Positions 5,300 through 13,503 of a DNA stretch of 14,829 nt are shown in pieces. The notes beneath the pieces were generated by a model. The model did no database searches, was not told the DNA's origin, and saw only the letters and a list, made by a program, of their open reading frames with translations. Numbering within the stretch: position 1 is the stretch's first letter; every line of letters begins with the position of its first letter. Location: assembly GCA_937870805.1 (NCBI GenBank), contig CALMZT010000923.1, positions 1 to 14,829 of the forward strand. Reading direction: 5' to 3'. The translations under genes were made by a program, and so were the position numbers. The stretch is from an uncultured Chloroflexota bacterium. Its GTDB lineage: Bacteria; Chloroflexota; Anaerolineae; Aggregatilineales; Phototrophicaceae.

Positions 5300-6961
5300 T
5301 CAATCCTCGCGTGGTTTCGCCCTCTTAGCGACCTCCACAATAGCATCCAGTTTTTCGGTCACTTCTATGTCGATTTTGTCTGATGGCACATATTGCGCCA
5401 ACACATGGAAGTTCGTCTTGCGCATCAGATTTGGCAAGCCGAGTTTTTCATAGTAGTTCTCAAATAGGACATTCAGAAATTCATCGCTTACCTTCAATTC
5501 TCCTGACCAAGGCGATGGTTTTTTTAGGGTTTTTAGGGCATTGACCAAACCATCAATCTCGTCTTGCATGATTGCTTGATTTTGATCTGCGTAAGCTAAA
5601 AGTGTATCGGGCATACACAGATAATTCTCAATCTCGCGTTTACGCCAACAGGCTTTAGTTAATCCTTTTTCAGAGTTGATTTTATTAGAGGAGATACGGT
5701 CAAAAAGAGCAAAACCCACTAAATCTTTTTTTGCTTCACGTAAACCAAAGAAATATTTATCCGCATCTCTGGGTTCATTATTGTTTAAATAATGAACATA
5801 GGAGTTGGGAAAAACATTTTGCGCGGGATGATTGAGCAATTCAGCGAATTTTTGTAAAATTGCCAAATCGGTTGAGCCTTCCAGATAGAGTACCCAACCT
5901 TTACTTTCTGCCAAATAGTAATCGACAGCAGGGATGAGTTTCAGTGCCTTTTCAACCTGACTTTTGTTACGTTGGTCGATGCGATGTGGTGTTCCCACCA
6001 ACGCAATAGCAATGTCTTGTCCGTCGGCTTCCTCCATTACCACCTCCGAATGGGTGGTAATGATAAGTTGTACATCTTGTCGTTTAGCAACTTCTTTGAG
6101 TAGGCGATAAATTTCGCGCTGGCGAATAATTTCCAAATGCGCGTCTGGTTCGTCAACCAACAATACCGCGCTAGGATTAGCATACATATATGCCAATAAC
6201 AACATCGTTTGGTGCATTCCACGCCCAGACGAAGATAAATCTAGCGTCGCGCCGTGTGCAGATTTATAACTCATACGAATTTCACCGCGAGCGGGGATAA
6301 ATTCTGGCTCTAACAAGGTTATGTTAAAAAGCTTCAGAATATCCTGTGTGAAATTATTCCAGTGTCCATTTTGTGCATTCGTTTCATAGAGTGAATAACA
6401 GACATTACGAAGAATCTGTCCAGTTTGACCTTGCCCTACCAAAACATTGATGCGTCCGGGTTGCAACAATGGTTCATCAGCAATTAAACCAGACATAGGG
6501 GGCAGCAACGCCATACGGATATTAGATACCTCTTGCGGTATGGTTGTGTTCCCGACAGGCGCGCAGTAAAATGACTCTCGGTTACTCACATAAAATCGCA
6601 AGTTACAATTCCATTCTTTTTTAGCAGTAATACCTTGCACATCAATTTGAATGTCAATTTCCTTTTGATAACCTGTTTCTGTCTTACTGCCACGCCAACG
6701 CAAATTTCGCCACAGGTGATTCAATTCCCTCGTGGGTATATTAGTAAGTTCTTCTTTGTTGATGAGAACGCCTCTACGCTGCTTTGCATTCTTTTTCTCT
6801 TCCAGCCCGTGCCTTAAGCCTAATTCCCACAACGCAAGTGCTTGCAACACTGTCGTCTTGCCAGAATTATTCGGACCAACAAAGACAACAGTTTGTCCAA
6901 GTTCTATATCGCCAGAGTCTTCAAATTGCTTGAAGTTACGAATCCGTATTTTGGTCAGCAT
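5300..6961 (-). CDS. AAA (ABC-type) ATPase with OLD/TOPRIM-like C-terminus
   Basis: 553 residues. N-terminal SMC/RecF-like ATPase: Walker A GPNNSGKTT (29-37), ABC-like signature SSSGRG (243-248), Walker B VLLVDEPD (Asp270, Glu271), H-loop ITTHSE (His304). The C-terminal part begins WVLYLEGSTD (Glu361), resembling the first acidic motif of TOPRIM nucleases, then FALFDRIS (Asp421), where the usual D-x-D appears as D-R-I, and WRKREIENYL (439-448), a motif common in this family. OLD-family proteins act as ATP-controlled nucleases and several serve in phage defence (for example GajA of Gabija), but no GajB-like helicase is adjacent. The gene is visibly AT-rich (33-38% GC in two lines counted, against 70% in a metH line), suggesting foreign origin. 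ATG at 6959-6961 abuts the previous TAG with no gap; AGGAG lies 9 bases upstream. Confidence 0.88.
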   Translation of the reverse strand: MLTKIRIRNFKQFEDSGDIELGQTVVFVGPNNSGKTTVLQALALWELGLRHGLEEKKNAKQRRGVLINKEELTNIPTRELNHLWRNLRWRGSKTETGYQKEIDIQIDVQGITAKKEWNCNLRFYVSNRESFYCAPVGNTTIPQEVSNIRMALLPPMSGLIADEPLLQPGRINVLVGQGQTGQILRNVCYSLYETNAQNGHWNNFTQDILKLFNITLLEPEFIPARGEIRMSYKSAHGATLDLSSSGRGMHQTMLLLAYMYANPSAVLLVDEPDAHLEIIRQREIYRLLKEVAKRQDVQLIITTHSEVVMEEADGQDIAIALVGTPHRIDQRNKSQVEKALKLIPAVDYYLAESKGWVLYLEGSTDLAILQKFAELLNHPAQNVFPNSYVHYLNNNEPRDADKYFFGLREAKKDLVGFALFDRISSNKINSEKGLTKACWRKREIENYLCMPDTLLAYADQNQAIMQDEIDGLVNALKTLKKPSPWSGELKVSDEFLNVLFENYYEKLGLPNLMRKTNFHVLAQYVPSDKIDIEVTEKLDAIVEVAKRAKPRED

Positions 6962-7993
6962 CTATGTAAACTCCTGCACCAAATCGCCTACATTCGCGCG
7001 GGTGATTTTGCGCTGTCCGCTTTCGATTTCCTTGACCATGTTCACCAGCGCGGCGTTGACAGGTGTTGGCACATTGACCTTTTGCGCCTGCTGCACCACG
7101 TAGCCATTGAGATAGTCGATTTCGGTTTTGCGCCCGCGTTCCAGACTTTGCAGGCTGGACGACTTCGAGCCGCCGTAACGGATGCCTACCACACGCACCA
7201 TCGTCTCTTTAATAATGTACTGTACAATGTTCGCATCACGCGGCAGATACAACAGCTTGGGGTCGGTTGCGATTTTTTCCAGCGTCACCCCACAGGCTTC
7301 GGCAGTATCGACCACTTCAGAATAGGTCTGTAGAAAGACTTTGCGCACACGCGCATCCTTCACCATTTCACCTAAAGTATCGCCTGTGAGCGCGCCAATC
7401 GTCGTGATGACGCAGTTGATCGCCAGCTTGCTCCACAATGCGCCGCGAATGTTGTCAGTCATGATTGTTGGCATACAGGTTTTGCACGCTTCTGCGAGTG
7501 TTTTCAAACGTTCACTGACACGCCCATCGAGTTCACCGATATGAATGTTACCTCCCGTCGTGCGTTCGTAGACGCCCGGCGTGTGCATCGTGCCACCCCA
7601 GCCGATAATGCCACCAATGACGCGCTCTTTGTCGATGGCTTCCCCCACAGCATCCTCGACGATGCCATTCTGAAACGTGACGACATAACCTTCCGGCTTG
7701 AGCAGCGTGATCGTGCGGTGCGCGGCGTTTACCACCGCATCGGCTTTCATAATCAGATAAGCAGCGTCGTAATCTCCCGAAGGCAGGTCTTCCAGATCGG
7801 TAAAGGTATCGGGCGCGGACACACGATAGCTGTACTCGCCTTCCGTGATTTGCAAGCCGTTACGCTGGATAGCATCGGTGATTGCCTGATTATTTGTCAC
7901 CAGCGTTGGTGTATAACCCGCTTGAATCAGCTTCGCCGCGAACACGCCGCCAATGCCGCCAATACCTTCGATGAGGATGCGCTGCCTGGTCAT
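6962..7993 (-). CDS. Ketopantoate reductase family protein (PanE/ApbA-like)
   Basis: 343 residues. The N-terminal Rossmann fold has the NADP-binding GIGGIG (10-15); FQNGI (Asn109), the catalytic lysine in WSKLAINC (Lys189) and the C-terminal SSSLQSLERGRKTEIDYLNG (Ser278-280, Glu291) match the active-site residues of 2-dehydropantoate 2-reductase. PanE reduces ketopantoate to pantoate for coenzyme A synthesis, drawing its methyl-derived carbon from one-carbon folate chemistry, a possible reason for its place here. It is about 40 residues longer than E. coli PanE, and the wider family includes reductases of other 2-oxo acids, so the substrate is not certain. The ATG lies 3 bases after the zinc-ribbon gene's restored stop. 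Confidence 0.9.
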   Translation of the reverse strand: MTRQRILIEGIGGIGGVFAAKLIQAGYTPTLVTNNQAITDAIQRNGLQITEGEYSYRVSAPDTFTDLEDLPSGDYDAAYLIMKADAVVNAAHRTITLLKPEGYVVTFQNGIVEDAVGEAIDKERVIGGIIGWGGTMHTPGVYERTTGGNIHIGELDGRVSERLKTLAEACKTCMPTIMTDNIRGALWSKLAINCVITTIGALTGDTLGEMVKDARVRKVFLQTYSEVVDTAEACGVTLEKIATDPKLLYLPRDANIVQYIIKETMVRVVGIRYGGSKSSSLQSLERGRKTEIDYLNGYVVQQAQKVNVPTPVNAALVNMVKEIESGQRKITRANVGDLVQEFT

Positions 7994-8211
7994 CGTTTAT
8001 CTCGCAAACAACTGCACGTTGGCGCAATCCAGACATTTTCGCGCATACAAGGTTTCGCCCAAGCCAAACCCAAACCAAGCGCCTTCACGGAGATAAACAA
8101 CGCCGCCACTGGCACGAGCACGTCCCATTCAAAATGCGTACCACCACACATCGGGCACGGCGCATTGCGTGGGTTCGGATAATCGCGTTTGGGTTTTTCC
8201 TGCTCGTCCAT
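7990..8211 (-). pseudogene. Zinc-ribbon protein gene with single-base frameshift
   Basis: The uninterrupted frame gives 73 residues starting MDEQEKPKRD, with one CPMC knuckle (Cys19, Cys22) and then an unlikely tail. In the frame shifted by one base the downstream DNA reads GGVVYLREGAWFGFG and then LYARKCLDCANVQLFAR before TAA at 7997-7999. This supplies the missing second CxxC and the VQLFAR-type ending I know from this zinc-ribbon family. One extra G in the G-run (plus CCC, 8124-8126) would rejoin both parts into a 71-residue protein ending 3 bases before the next ATG. It is either a real recent inactivation or a homopolymer sequencing/assembly error. An AAGGA ribosome site is present. Function of the family is unknown. 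Confidence 0.75.
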
Positions 8212-8214
8212 CGG

Positions 8215-8871
8215 TTATTCCTTGAGCATCGCTTCAACCATCCTCACCGTTTCGGGTGTGGAGGGTAATTTATCCTGCCATAGAATATCCACACGCAGTT
8301 TGAGTTTTGGCAGCGCAACAGATGTGTAAATGCCATCGACAGGTAAACGACTGTGATACAGTCCGTCATCGCCTGGTACATAGAACAGCGCTTCACGGCG
8401 TTTGCGGTCAACGATCCAATATTCCGCCACGCCACCTTGCTCATATTCGCGGAACTTGGCTCCACGATCTGTATCTTCAGTCCCCGGCGAAGCAATTTCC
8501 ACGACGAGATTCGCCGCGCCTGCAACCTCATATTCTTGCAAAAGATGCAAACGATCCGGCAGCAATACCTGAACATCTGGTTGGCGTGCAGGCAAGTCTC
8601 GTGCAGGTCTCATGACCATTGGTTCACGCAGAATGCGTCCACCAGAAGTCAGGTCTACGTAAACATCGAAAAGGACAGACAGAAAGCGCGACATGTCATC
8701 GTGTTGAAGATTGATGGGTGACATCGCAATGACTACGCCGTGAATCCATTCGACATGCCTGCCATATTTGCCCGTCAGGTATTCTTCATAGGGGACATTT
8801 TCCGCGACGACTCTGCGGCGTGGGACAACATAGACCTCAGTATCCTCTACCTGTAGAATTTCGGCTTCCAT
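8215..8871 (-). CDS. Uma2-family PD-(D/E)XK endonuclease-like protein
   Basis: 218 residues, typical Uma2 (DUF820) length. The fold's acidic motif is readable: QPDVQVLL (Asp99), NLVVEIASPGT (Glu125), then KFREYEQGGVAEYWIVD (139-155). This is the PD-(D/E)XK core with the usual Uma2 helix and strand. Uma2 genes are strongly expanded in cyanobacteria and Chloroflexota; their biological role is mostly unknown, with suggestions linked to mobile DNA or defence. ATG at 8869-8871 follows GAGGA; the gene lies 14 bases after the deaminase gene and 3 before the zinc-ribbon gene, so it is co-transcribed with metabolic genes. All core residues appear intact. Confidence 0.92.
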   Translation of the reverse strand: MEAEILQVEDTEVYVVPRRRVVAENVPYEEYLTGKYGRHVEWIHGVVIAMSPINLQHDDMSRFLSVLFDVYVDLTSGGRILREPMVMRPARDLPARQPDVQVLLPDRLHLLQEYEVAGAANLVVEIASPGTEDTDRGAKFREYEQGGVAEYWIVDRKRREALFYVPGDDGLYHSRLPVDGIYTSVALPKLKLRVDILWQDKLPSTPETVRMVEAMLKE

Positions 8872-8885
8872 TGTTGATGTCCTCG

Positions 8886-9920
8886 CTAATTCAAATACCG
8901 TTCGCGCAGCGCTGCAAACTCAGTTTTGAACTGCTGCTCAAGCTGTGCTTTCTTCGTATCAGGCAGTAGCGATACACGCAGCGCATTGAACACCAGCTTT
9001 TCAATCAGATCCGCGTCCCAGCCAAAGGTTTCGGCAGCTTGCAGGTATTCATCCGTCAGCGTTGTGCCAAACATTGGCGGGTCATCGGAGTTGATCGTCA
9101 CGTACAACCCTTCTTCAAGCAGCCTGGGCAAAGCATGTTCAGCCATCGAAGGGAACACTTTGAGGCGAATGTTGCTCGTCGGCGAGACTTCCAACGGAAT
9201 TTGATGTTCGCGCAGGTAAGCGACCAGCGTTGGGTCTTCCAGGCAGCGCACGCCATGCCCGATGCGCCACGTCTTTCCGTAGCGAATCGCATTCCAGATG
9301 CTTTGCGCACTGTCGGTTTCGCCCGCGTGCAAAATACACGGCAGCCCGTTGCTCCAGGCGTAGTCGAAGGCAGCGGCATGGCGTTGGGCGGGATAACCTA
9401 CTTCAGGTCCACCTAAGCCCAATGCGATCACCCCATCCTCTTTGGCGCTCACTGCCCACTCCGCCGTGACCATGCCTTGCTCTGGCGTGACATTGCGCGA
9501 GATGTCGGTGATGATGCCCATCGTGACGCCGAGTTCGGCTTCTGCCCAACGGCGCGCACGGTTCAACGCTGCGAGTTGGTCTGCAAACGACAGCCCTTTT
9601 TGCATGTAGTGCGTGTGCGGCGTGTACGTCACTTCGCTGTGGCGAATGTTTTGCGCCGCTTGCCCTTTGAGAAACTCGCGCGCCATCAGTTCAATGTCGT
9701 CGGGCGTGCGCAAACATTCCGAGATTTTGAGATAAATCTGGACGAAATGCGGAAAGTCGGTGAAGTTATACCAGTTGCGTATCCCTTCTACTGTGTTCGC
9801 TGGAAGGGCGATATTGTGACGCGCCGCGAGTTGCAGCACGGTTTCCGGCTGTATCGCGCCTTCCATATGCACATGGAGTTCGACTTTGGGCATTTCCCGA
9901 ATGAAATCAGCTAACGACAT
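8886..9920 (-). CDS. Adenosine deaminase family enzyme
   Basis: 344 residues, the normal length for a bacterial adenosine deaminase. The metal and catalytic residues are complete: HVH (His16, His18), HAGE (His198, Glu201), GHG (His222) and NSDDP (Asp279, Asp280), all on one amidohydrolase barrel, cytosolic. The reaction is hydrolytic removal of the 6-amino group from adenosine to give inosine; adenine or aminodeoxyfutalosine remain possible substrates. Next to metH it fits clearance of adenosine released from S-adenosylhomocysteine, which would pull the methyl cycle forward (inference; no SAH hydrolase gene is in the window). ATG at 9918-9920 is 2 bases after the metH stop with GAAGGA just upstream, so translation is probably coupled. 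Confidence 0.9.
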   Translation of the reverse strand: MSLADFIREMPKVELHVHMEGAIQPETVLQLAARHNIALPANTVEGIRNWYNFTDFPHFVQIYLKISECLRTPDDIELMAREFLKGQAAQNIRHSEVTYTPHTHYMQKGLSFADQLAALNRARRWAEAELGVTMGIITDISRNVTPEQGMVTAEWAVSAKEDGVIALGLGGPEVGYPAQRHAAAFDYAWSNGLPCILHAGETDSAQSIWNAIRYGKTWRIGHGVRCLEDPTLVAYLREHQIPLEVSPTSNIRLKVFPSMAEHALPRLLEEGLYVTINSDDPPMFGTTLTDEYLQAAETFGWDADLIEKLVFNALRVSLLPDTKKAQLEQQFKTEFAALRERYLN

Positions 9921-9922
9921 GC

Positions 9923-12900
9923 TTATCCTTCACCTAAAATTTGCCCGACGCGATCCAGATTGCCGACGCTGTAGTATTTGGCGTCGGGGTGATGCACGAC
10001 AATCGCCGCCGTGCTTTGCTCTGGCATCAGTTGATACGACACCGTAAGCTGCATTCCTAGCTCATCAGTGGCTTGCGGCAGCAGCTTAAAGACAACTTCG
10101 TGATCTTGCAAATCGGGGCACGCAGGATAACCCCAGCTATAACGCTTGCCACGATGCCTTGGATAACCCAGTTCCTTCATGATGTGGCGGTTAACGTAGT
10201 TCGCCGTCGCTTCCGCCGTTTGCACCGCTAAGCCGTGATAGAAATAGGCTTCGCTGTAGTTGTCGGCTTTTTGCAGCTTGTCAAACGCCTCCGATGCGCC
10301 GTCGCCCACGGTCACGATTTGAAGTGCGACGGTATCAACCTTGCCGCTGTCAGCGGGCGCAAAGTAATCGCTGAGGCACAGGTATTCGCCGTTGGGCTGG
10401 CGCGGGAATTTGAAGCGCGCAACTTCGACCTTTTCCGGCGGTGTGCCGTTGGCGTGATTGAACGGTTCATAATCCCAGATGATGAGACCGTCGCCGTCGC
10501 TGTTCGCCGGGAAGTAGCCGTACACCCCTTGCGGGCGCAGAGTCTTGGAGCGAATCTGTTCGCGCGTCATGCGGTCAAGGCGCTCGTTGTATTCGGCTTC
10601 CAGCTTCGTCCATGCTTCGCCGTGCGTATTGGTCGCGCCCCACGACAGGCGGTACAGTTCCGGCTTATGCAGATACTTGAACACAATTTCCAGTGGCATG
10701 TACGTGATGGTCTTCGGTCCCCAGAACGGCGGCGTTGGAATATCGGGCGACGGACGCACATTGCTCTTGTTCGCCACACCACGCGCGCGTTTGACAGGCG
10801 CAGGTTTGCCCTGTTCCACGTAAGCCTCGTCGATGATCTGCTCCAGGAACAAATTGCGCTGATTGGTGTCTACCAGCTTGTCCATCACCGACAAGCCCTC
10901 GAAGGCGTCTTTGCAGTAGAACACGCCGGGCGTGTAGGGTTCGCCGCCGTCGTCTAAGAACAGGATGCGCCGACCAAACTTACGGTTGATCGCCGCACCG
11001 CCGATAAGTACAGGTACACTCATGCTGCGCCGCGCCAGTTCGTTGACGATGATAGGCATCTGCTTGGATGTGCTGACCAGCAGCGCACTCAAGCCGATGG
11101 CGTCGGCGTTGTGCTGCACGGCGGCGTCAATGATCGTGTTGACGGGCACCTGTTTGCCGAGATCGTGTACGGTGTAGCCGTTGTTGCTGAGAATGGTTTT
11201 CACCAGATTCTTGCCAATGTCGTGTACGTCGCCGTAGACCGTCGCCAGCACTACCGTGCCTTTGGTCGTGCCTTCCAGCTTGTCCATGAACTTTTCCAGA
11301 TAGGCGACGGTTTTCTTCATCACTTCGGCGCTTTGCAGCACGAACGGCAGAATGAGTTCACCCGCGCCGAATTTGTCACCGACTTCTTTCATTGCAGGCA
11401 GCAGCACATTATTCAGCACGCCGACGGCATCCTGACGTGTGAGGCAGTCGTCAATCAGCGCTTCGACGCCTTCCTTCTTGCGATGGACGATTTGCCAGTG
11501 CAGCGCTTCTTCGGATGGCATGTCGGCGGTGGGGTCTTCGACTTCTTTGCCGCCGAGTTTCACATCGTTCTGCTCGAAGTATTGGATGAAGCGTGGCAGA
11601 GCGTCCTGATCGCTGTTGTATATCAAATCGTTCGCCAGCTTGCGTTGATCTTCGGGAATTTCGGCGTAAGGCGTGATGTGCTGCGGGTTGACAATCGCCA
11701 TGTCCAAGCCCGCCTGCACCGCGTGATACAGGAACACGCTGTTGAGCACGCCGCGCGCGCCGGGTGTGATGCCGAACGAGACATTGCTGACGCCGAGCGC
11801 CGTCATCACGCCGGGGATGTTTTGTTTGATGAGGCGAATACCCTCAAGTGTTTCAATCGCGTCGTTGCGTAAATCCTCCTGTCCGGTGGTCAGCGGGAAA
11901 GTCAGCGCGTCGAAAATCAAATCTTCGGGCTTCATGCCGTACTCGTTGACCGCAATATCGGTGATGCGCTGCGCGATGGCAAACTTCTTGTCACGGGTGT
12001 GCGCCATGCCTTCTTCGTCAATCGTCATCGACAGCACGCCCGCGCCATACTTGGTCGCAATCGGCAGAATCTTGTCGATGCGTTCACGCCCGTTTTCAAG
12101 GTTGTTGCCGTTGATGATGCCGCGTCCGGGATAGATCGACAGTGCGGCTTCGGCAACGTCGGCTTCTGTCGTGTCGATAATCAACGGCGCTTCCACCGAC
12201 ATCGCCAGCTTCTTGACGAGCGTCACCATCTGCGCTTTTTCGTCGGCGCGTTCGGTGAGCGCCACGCACACGTCGAGCATGTGCGCGCCTGCTTCCACCT
12301 GACTCAGCGCGATTTGCAAAATGCTGTCGTAGTCGTCGCTGAGCAGCAACTGCTTGACCTTGCGGCTGCCCTGACTGTTGACGCGCTCACCAATCATCGT
12401 CGGACCGGGGTTCTGCTGCATGGCTGTCGCGCGCATGTTGGATGACGCCACAGGCTGATGTTCCGGTTCGCGCTGCTTCGACGGCTTGCGCGTGGCTTTG
12501 CCTTCAAGCAGGTCTTGATACGAGTGTCCGTGTACCTTGCGATACAGTTGATCGAGGTGTTCCGGGCGCGTGCCGCAGCAGCCGCCCACGACGTTGACAC
12601 CCCAGCGCGTGAACTCCGCCACCATTTCGCTAAAGGGTTCGGGTTCCATCGGATACACCGCTTCGCCATCGACGTTAATCGGCAAGCCCGCGTTGGGCAG
12701 GACGCTGATGGGCAGCGTGCTGTGTTCCACGAGGTATTGAATGGGCGCGCGCATGTATTCGGGACCCGTCGAGCAGTTCATGCCGATGATGTCAATGTGC
12801 AGCGCTTCGAGCGTCGCCAGCGCCGAGCCAATTTCCGTGCCGAACAGCATACGCCCCGAAGTGTCAAGCGTGACCTGCACTTGCAGCGGGATACGCACAC

Positions 12901-13492
12901 CTGCGCGCTCGAAATAGCGGTTGATGCCATAGACCGCCGCCTTGACTTCGAGAATGTCCTGACTGGTTTCGATCAGCAGCACGTCCGCGCCACCTTCGAC
13001 CAAACCCTGCGCCTGCTCCGCGAACACGTCTGCCAGTTCGTCAAACGTGATGTTGCTCAGGTCGGGGTCGTTGCCGCTGGGCAGCTTGCCCGATGGTCCA
13101 ATGCTGCCTGCGACGAAGCGCGGGATGCCCGTTTCCTTCTCGAAACGATCCGCCACACGCCGCGCCAACTGTGCCGCCGCGCGGTTGATTTCCAGCGTGC
13201 GCGCTTGCAAATTGTACTCTTTCAGCGTCAGGCGATTGCTGCGGAAGGTATCGGTTTCCACCGCTTCGCTGCCCACTGCTAAGAAGGAAGCGTGAATCTC
13301 CTCGATCACGTCAGGGCGCGTGATGACGAGGTAATCATTCATGCCGTTGTACTGTTCGCCGCCGAAGTCTTCCGCTTTCAGGTTGTAGCGCTGAATGCTC
13401 GTGCCCATCGCGCCGTCGAAGATCACGATATGATCAGCAATGGCGTCAAGGTAGCGGCGGTTGGTGTAGGTAAGGGTTTTGGTTTGGGTCAT
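9923..13492 (-). CDS. metH: Cobalamin-dependent methionine synthase
   Basis: 1189 residues, full length, all four modules present. Homocysteine-binding barrel about 20-325 with zinc cysteines Cys240 (MNCSTGP) and Cys305-Cys306 (GGCCGT); pterin-binding barrel about 362-620 (MIGERVN, DTTEADV, NGNNLENGR); cap and cobalamin Rossmann domain about 655-890 with the DVHDIGKN motif (His757 as lower cobalt ligand), LSALLVSTS and GGAA; activation domain about 905-1185 with RYSWGYPACPD (1117-1127) binding S-adenosylmethionine for reductive rescue. It transfers the methyl group of 5-methyl-THF through B12 to homocysteine, giving methionine and THF. It is second in the operon, 11 bases after the Trp-rich gene; ATG follows GGAG at normal spacing. 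No cobalamin riboswitch is visible upstream. Confidence 0.98.
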   Translation of the reverse strand: MTQTKTLTYTNRRYLDAIADHIVIFDGAMGTSIQRYNLKAEDFGGEQYNGMNDYLVITRPDVIEEIHASFLAVGSEAVETDTFRSNRLTLKEYNLQARTLEINRAAAQLARRVADRFEKETGIPRFVAGSIGPSGKLPSGNDPDLSNITFDELADVFAEQAQGLVEGGADVLLIETSQDILEVKAAVYGINRYFERAGVRIPLQVQVTLDTSGRMLFGTEIGSALATLEALHIDIIGMNCSTGPEYMRAPIQYLVEHSTLPISVLPNAGLPINVDGEAVYPMEPEPFSEMVAEFTRWGVNVVGGCCGTRPEHLDQLYRKVHGHSYQDLLEGKATRKPSKQREPEHQPVASSNMRATAMQQNPGPTMIGERVNSQGSRKVKQLLLSDDYDSILQIALSQVEAGAHMLDVCVALTERADEKAQMVTLVKKLAMSVEAPLIIDTTEADVAEAALSIYPGRGIINGNNLENGRERIDKILPIATKYGAGVLSMTIDEEGMAHTRDKKFAIAQRITDIAVNEYGMKPEDLIFDALTFPLTTGQEDLRNDAIETLEGIRLIKQNIPGVMTALGVSNVSFGITPGARGVLNSVFLYHAVQAGLDMAIVNPQHITPYAEIPEDQRKLANDLIYNSDQDALPRFIQYFEQNDVKLGGKEVEDPTADMPSEEALHWQIVHRKKEGVEALIDDCLTRQDAVGVLNNVLLPAMKEVGDKFGAGELILPFVLQSAEVMKKTVAYLEKFMDKLEGTTKGTVVLATVYGDVHDIGKNLVKTILSNNGYTVHDLGKQVPVNTIIDAAVQHNADAIGLSALLVSTSKQMPIIVNELARRSMSVPVLIGGAAINRKFGRRILFLDDGGEPYTPGVFYCKDAFEGLSVMDKLVDTNQRNLFLEQIIDEAYVEQGKPAPVKRARGVANKSNVRPSPDIPTPPFWGPKTITYMPLEIVFKYLHKPELYRLSWGATNTHGEAWTKLEAEYNERLDRMTREQIRSKTLRPQGVYGYFPANSDGDGLIIWDYEPFNHANGTPPEKVEVARFKFPRQPNGEYLCLSDYFAPADSGKVDTVALQIVTVGDGASEAFDKLQKADNYSEAYFYHGLAVQTAEATANYVNRHIMKELGYPRHRGKRYSWGYPACPDLQDHEVVFKLLPQATDELGMQLTVSYQLMPEQSTAAIVVHHPDAKYYSVGNLDRVGQILGEG

Positions 13493-13503
13493 GGATACTC
13501 CAA

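Noticed and set aside
10235..13282. Long plus-strand open frames opposite metH (for example 10235-10957, 11111-11872, 12458-13282)
   Set aside because: They are antisense shadows of a full-length, clearly conserved metH. Their composition (Arg, His and Val rich) is typical of GC-rich complement frames.
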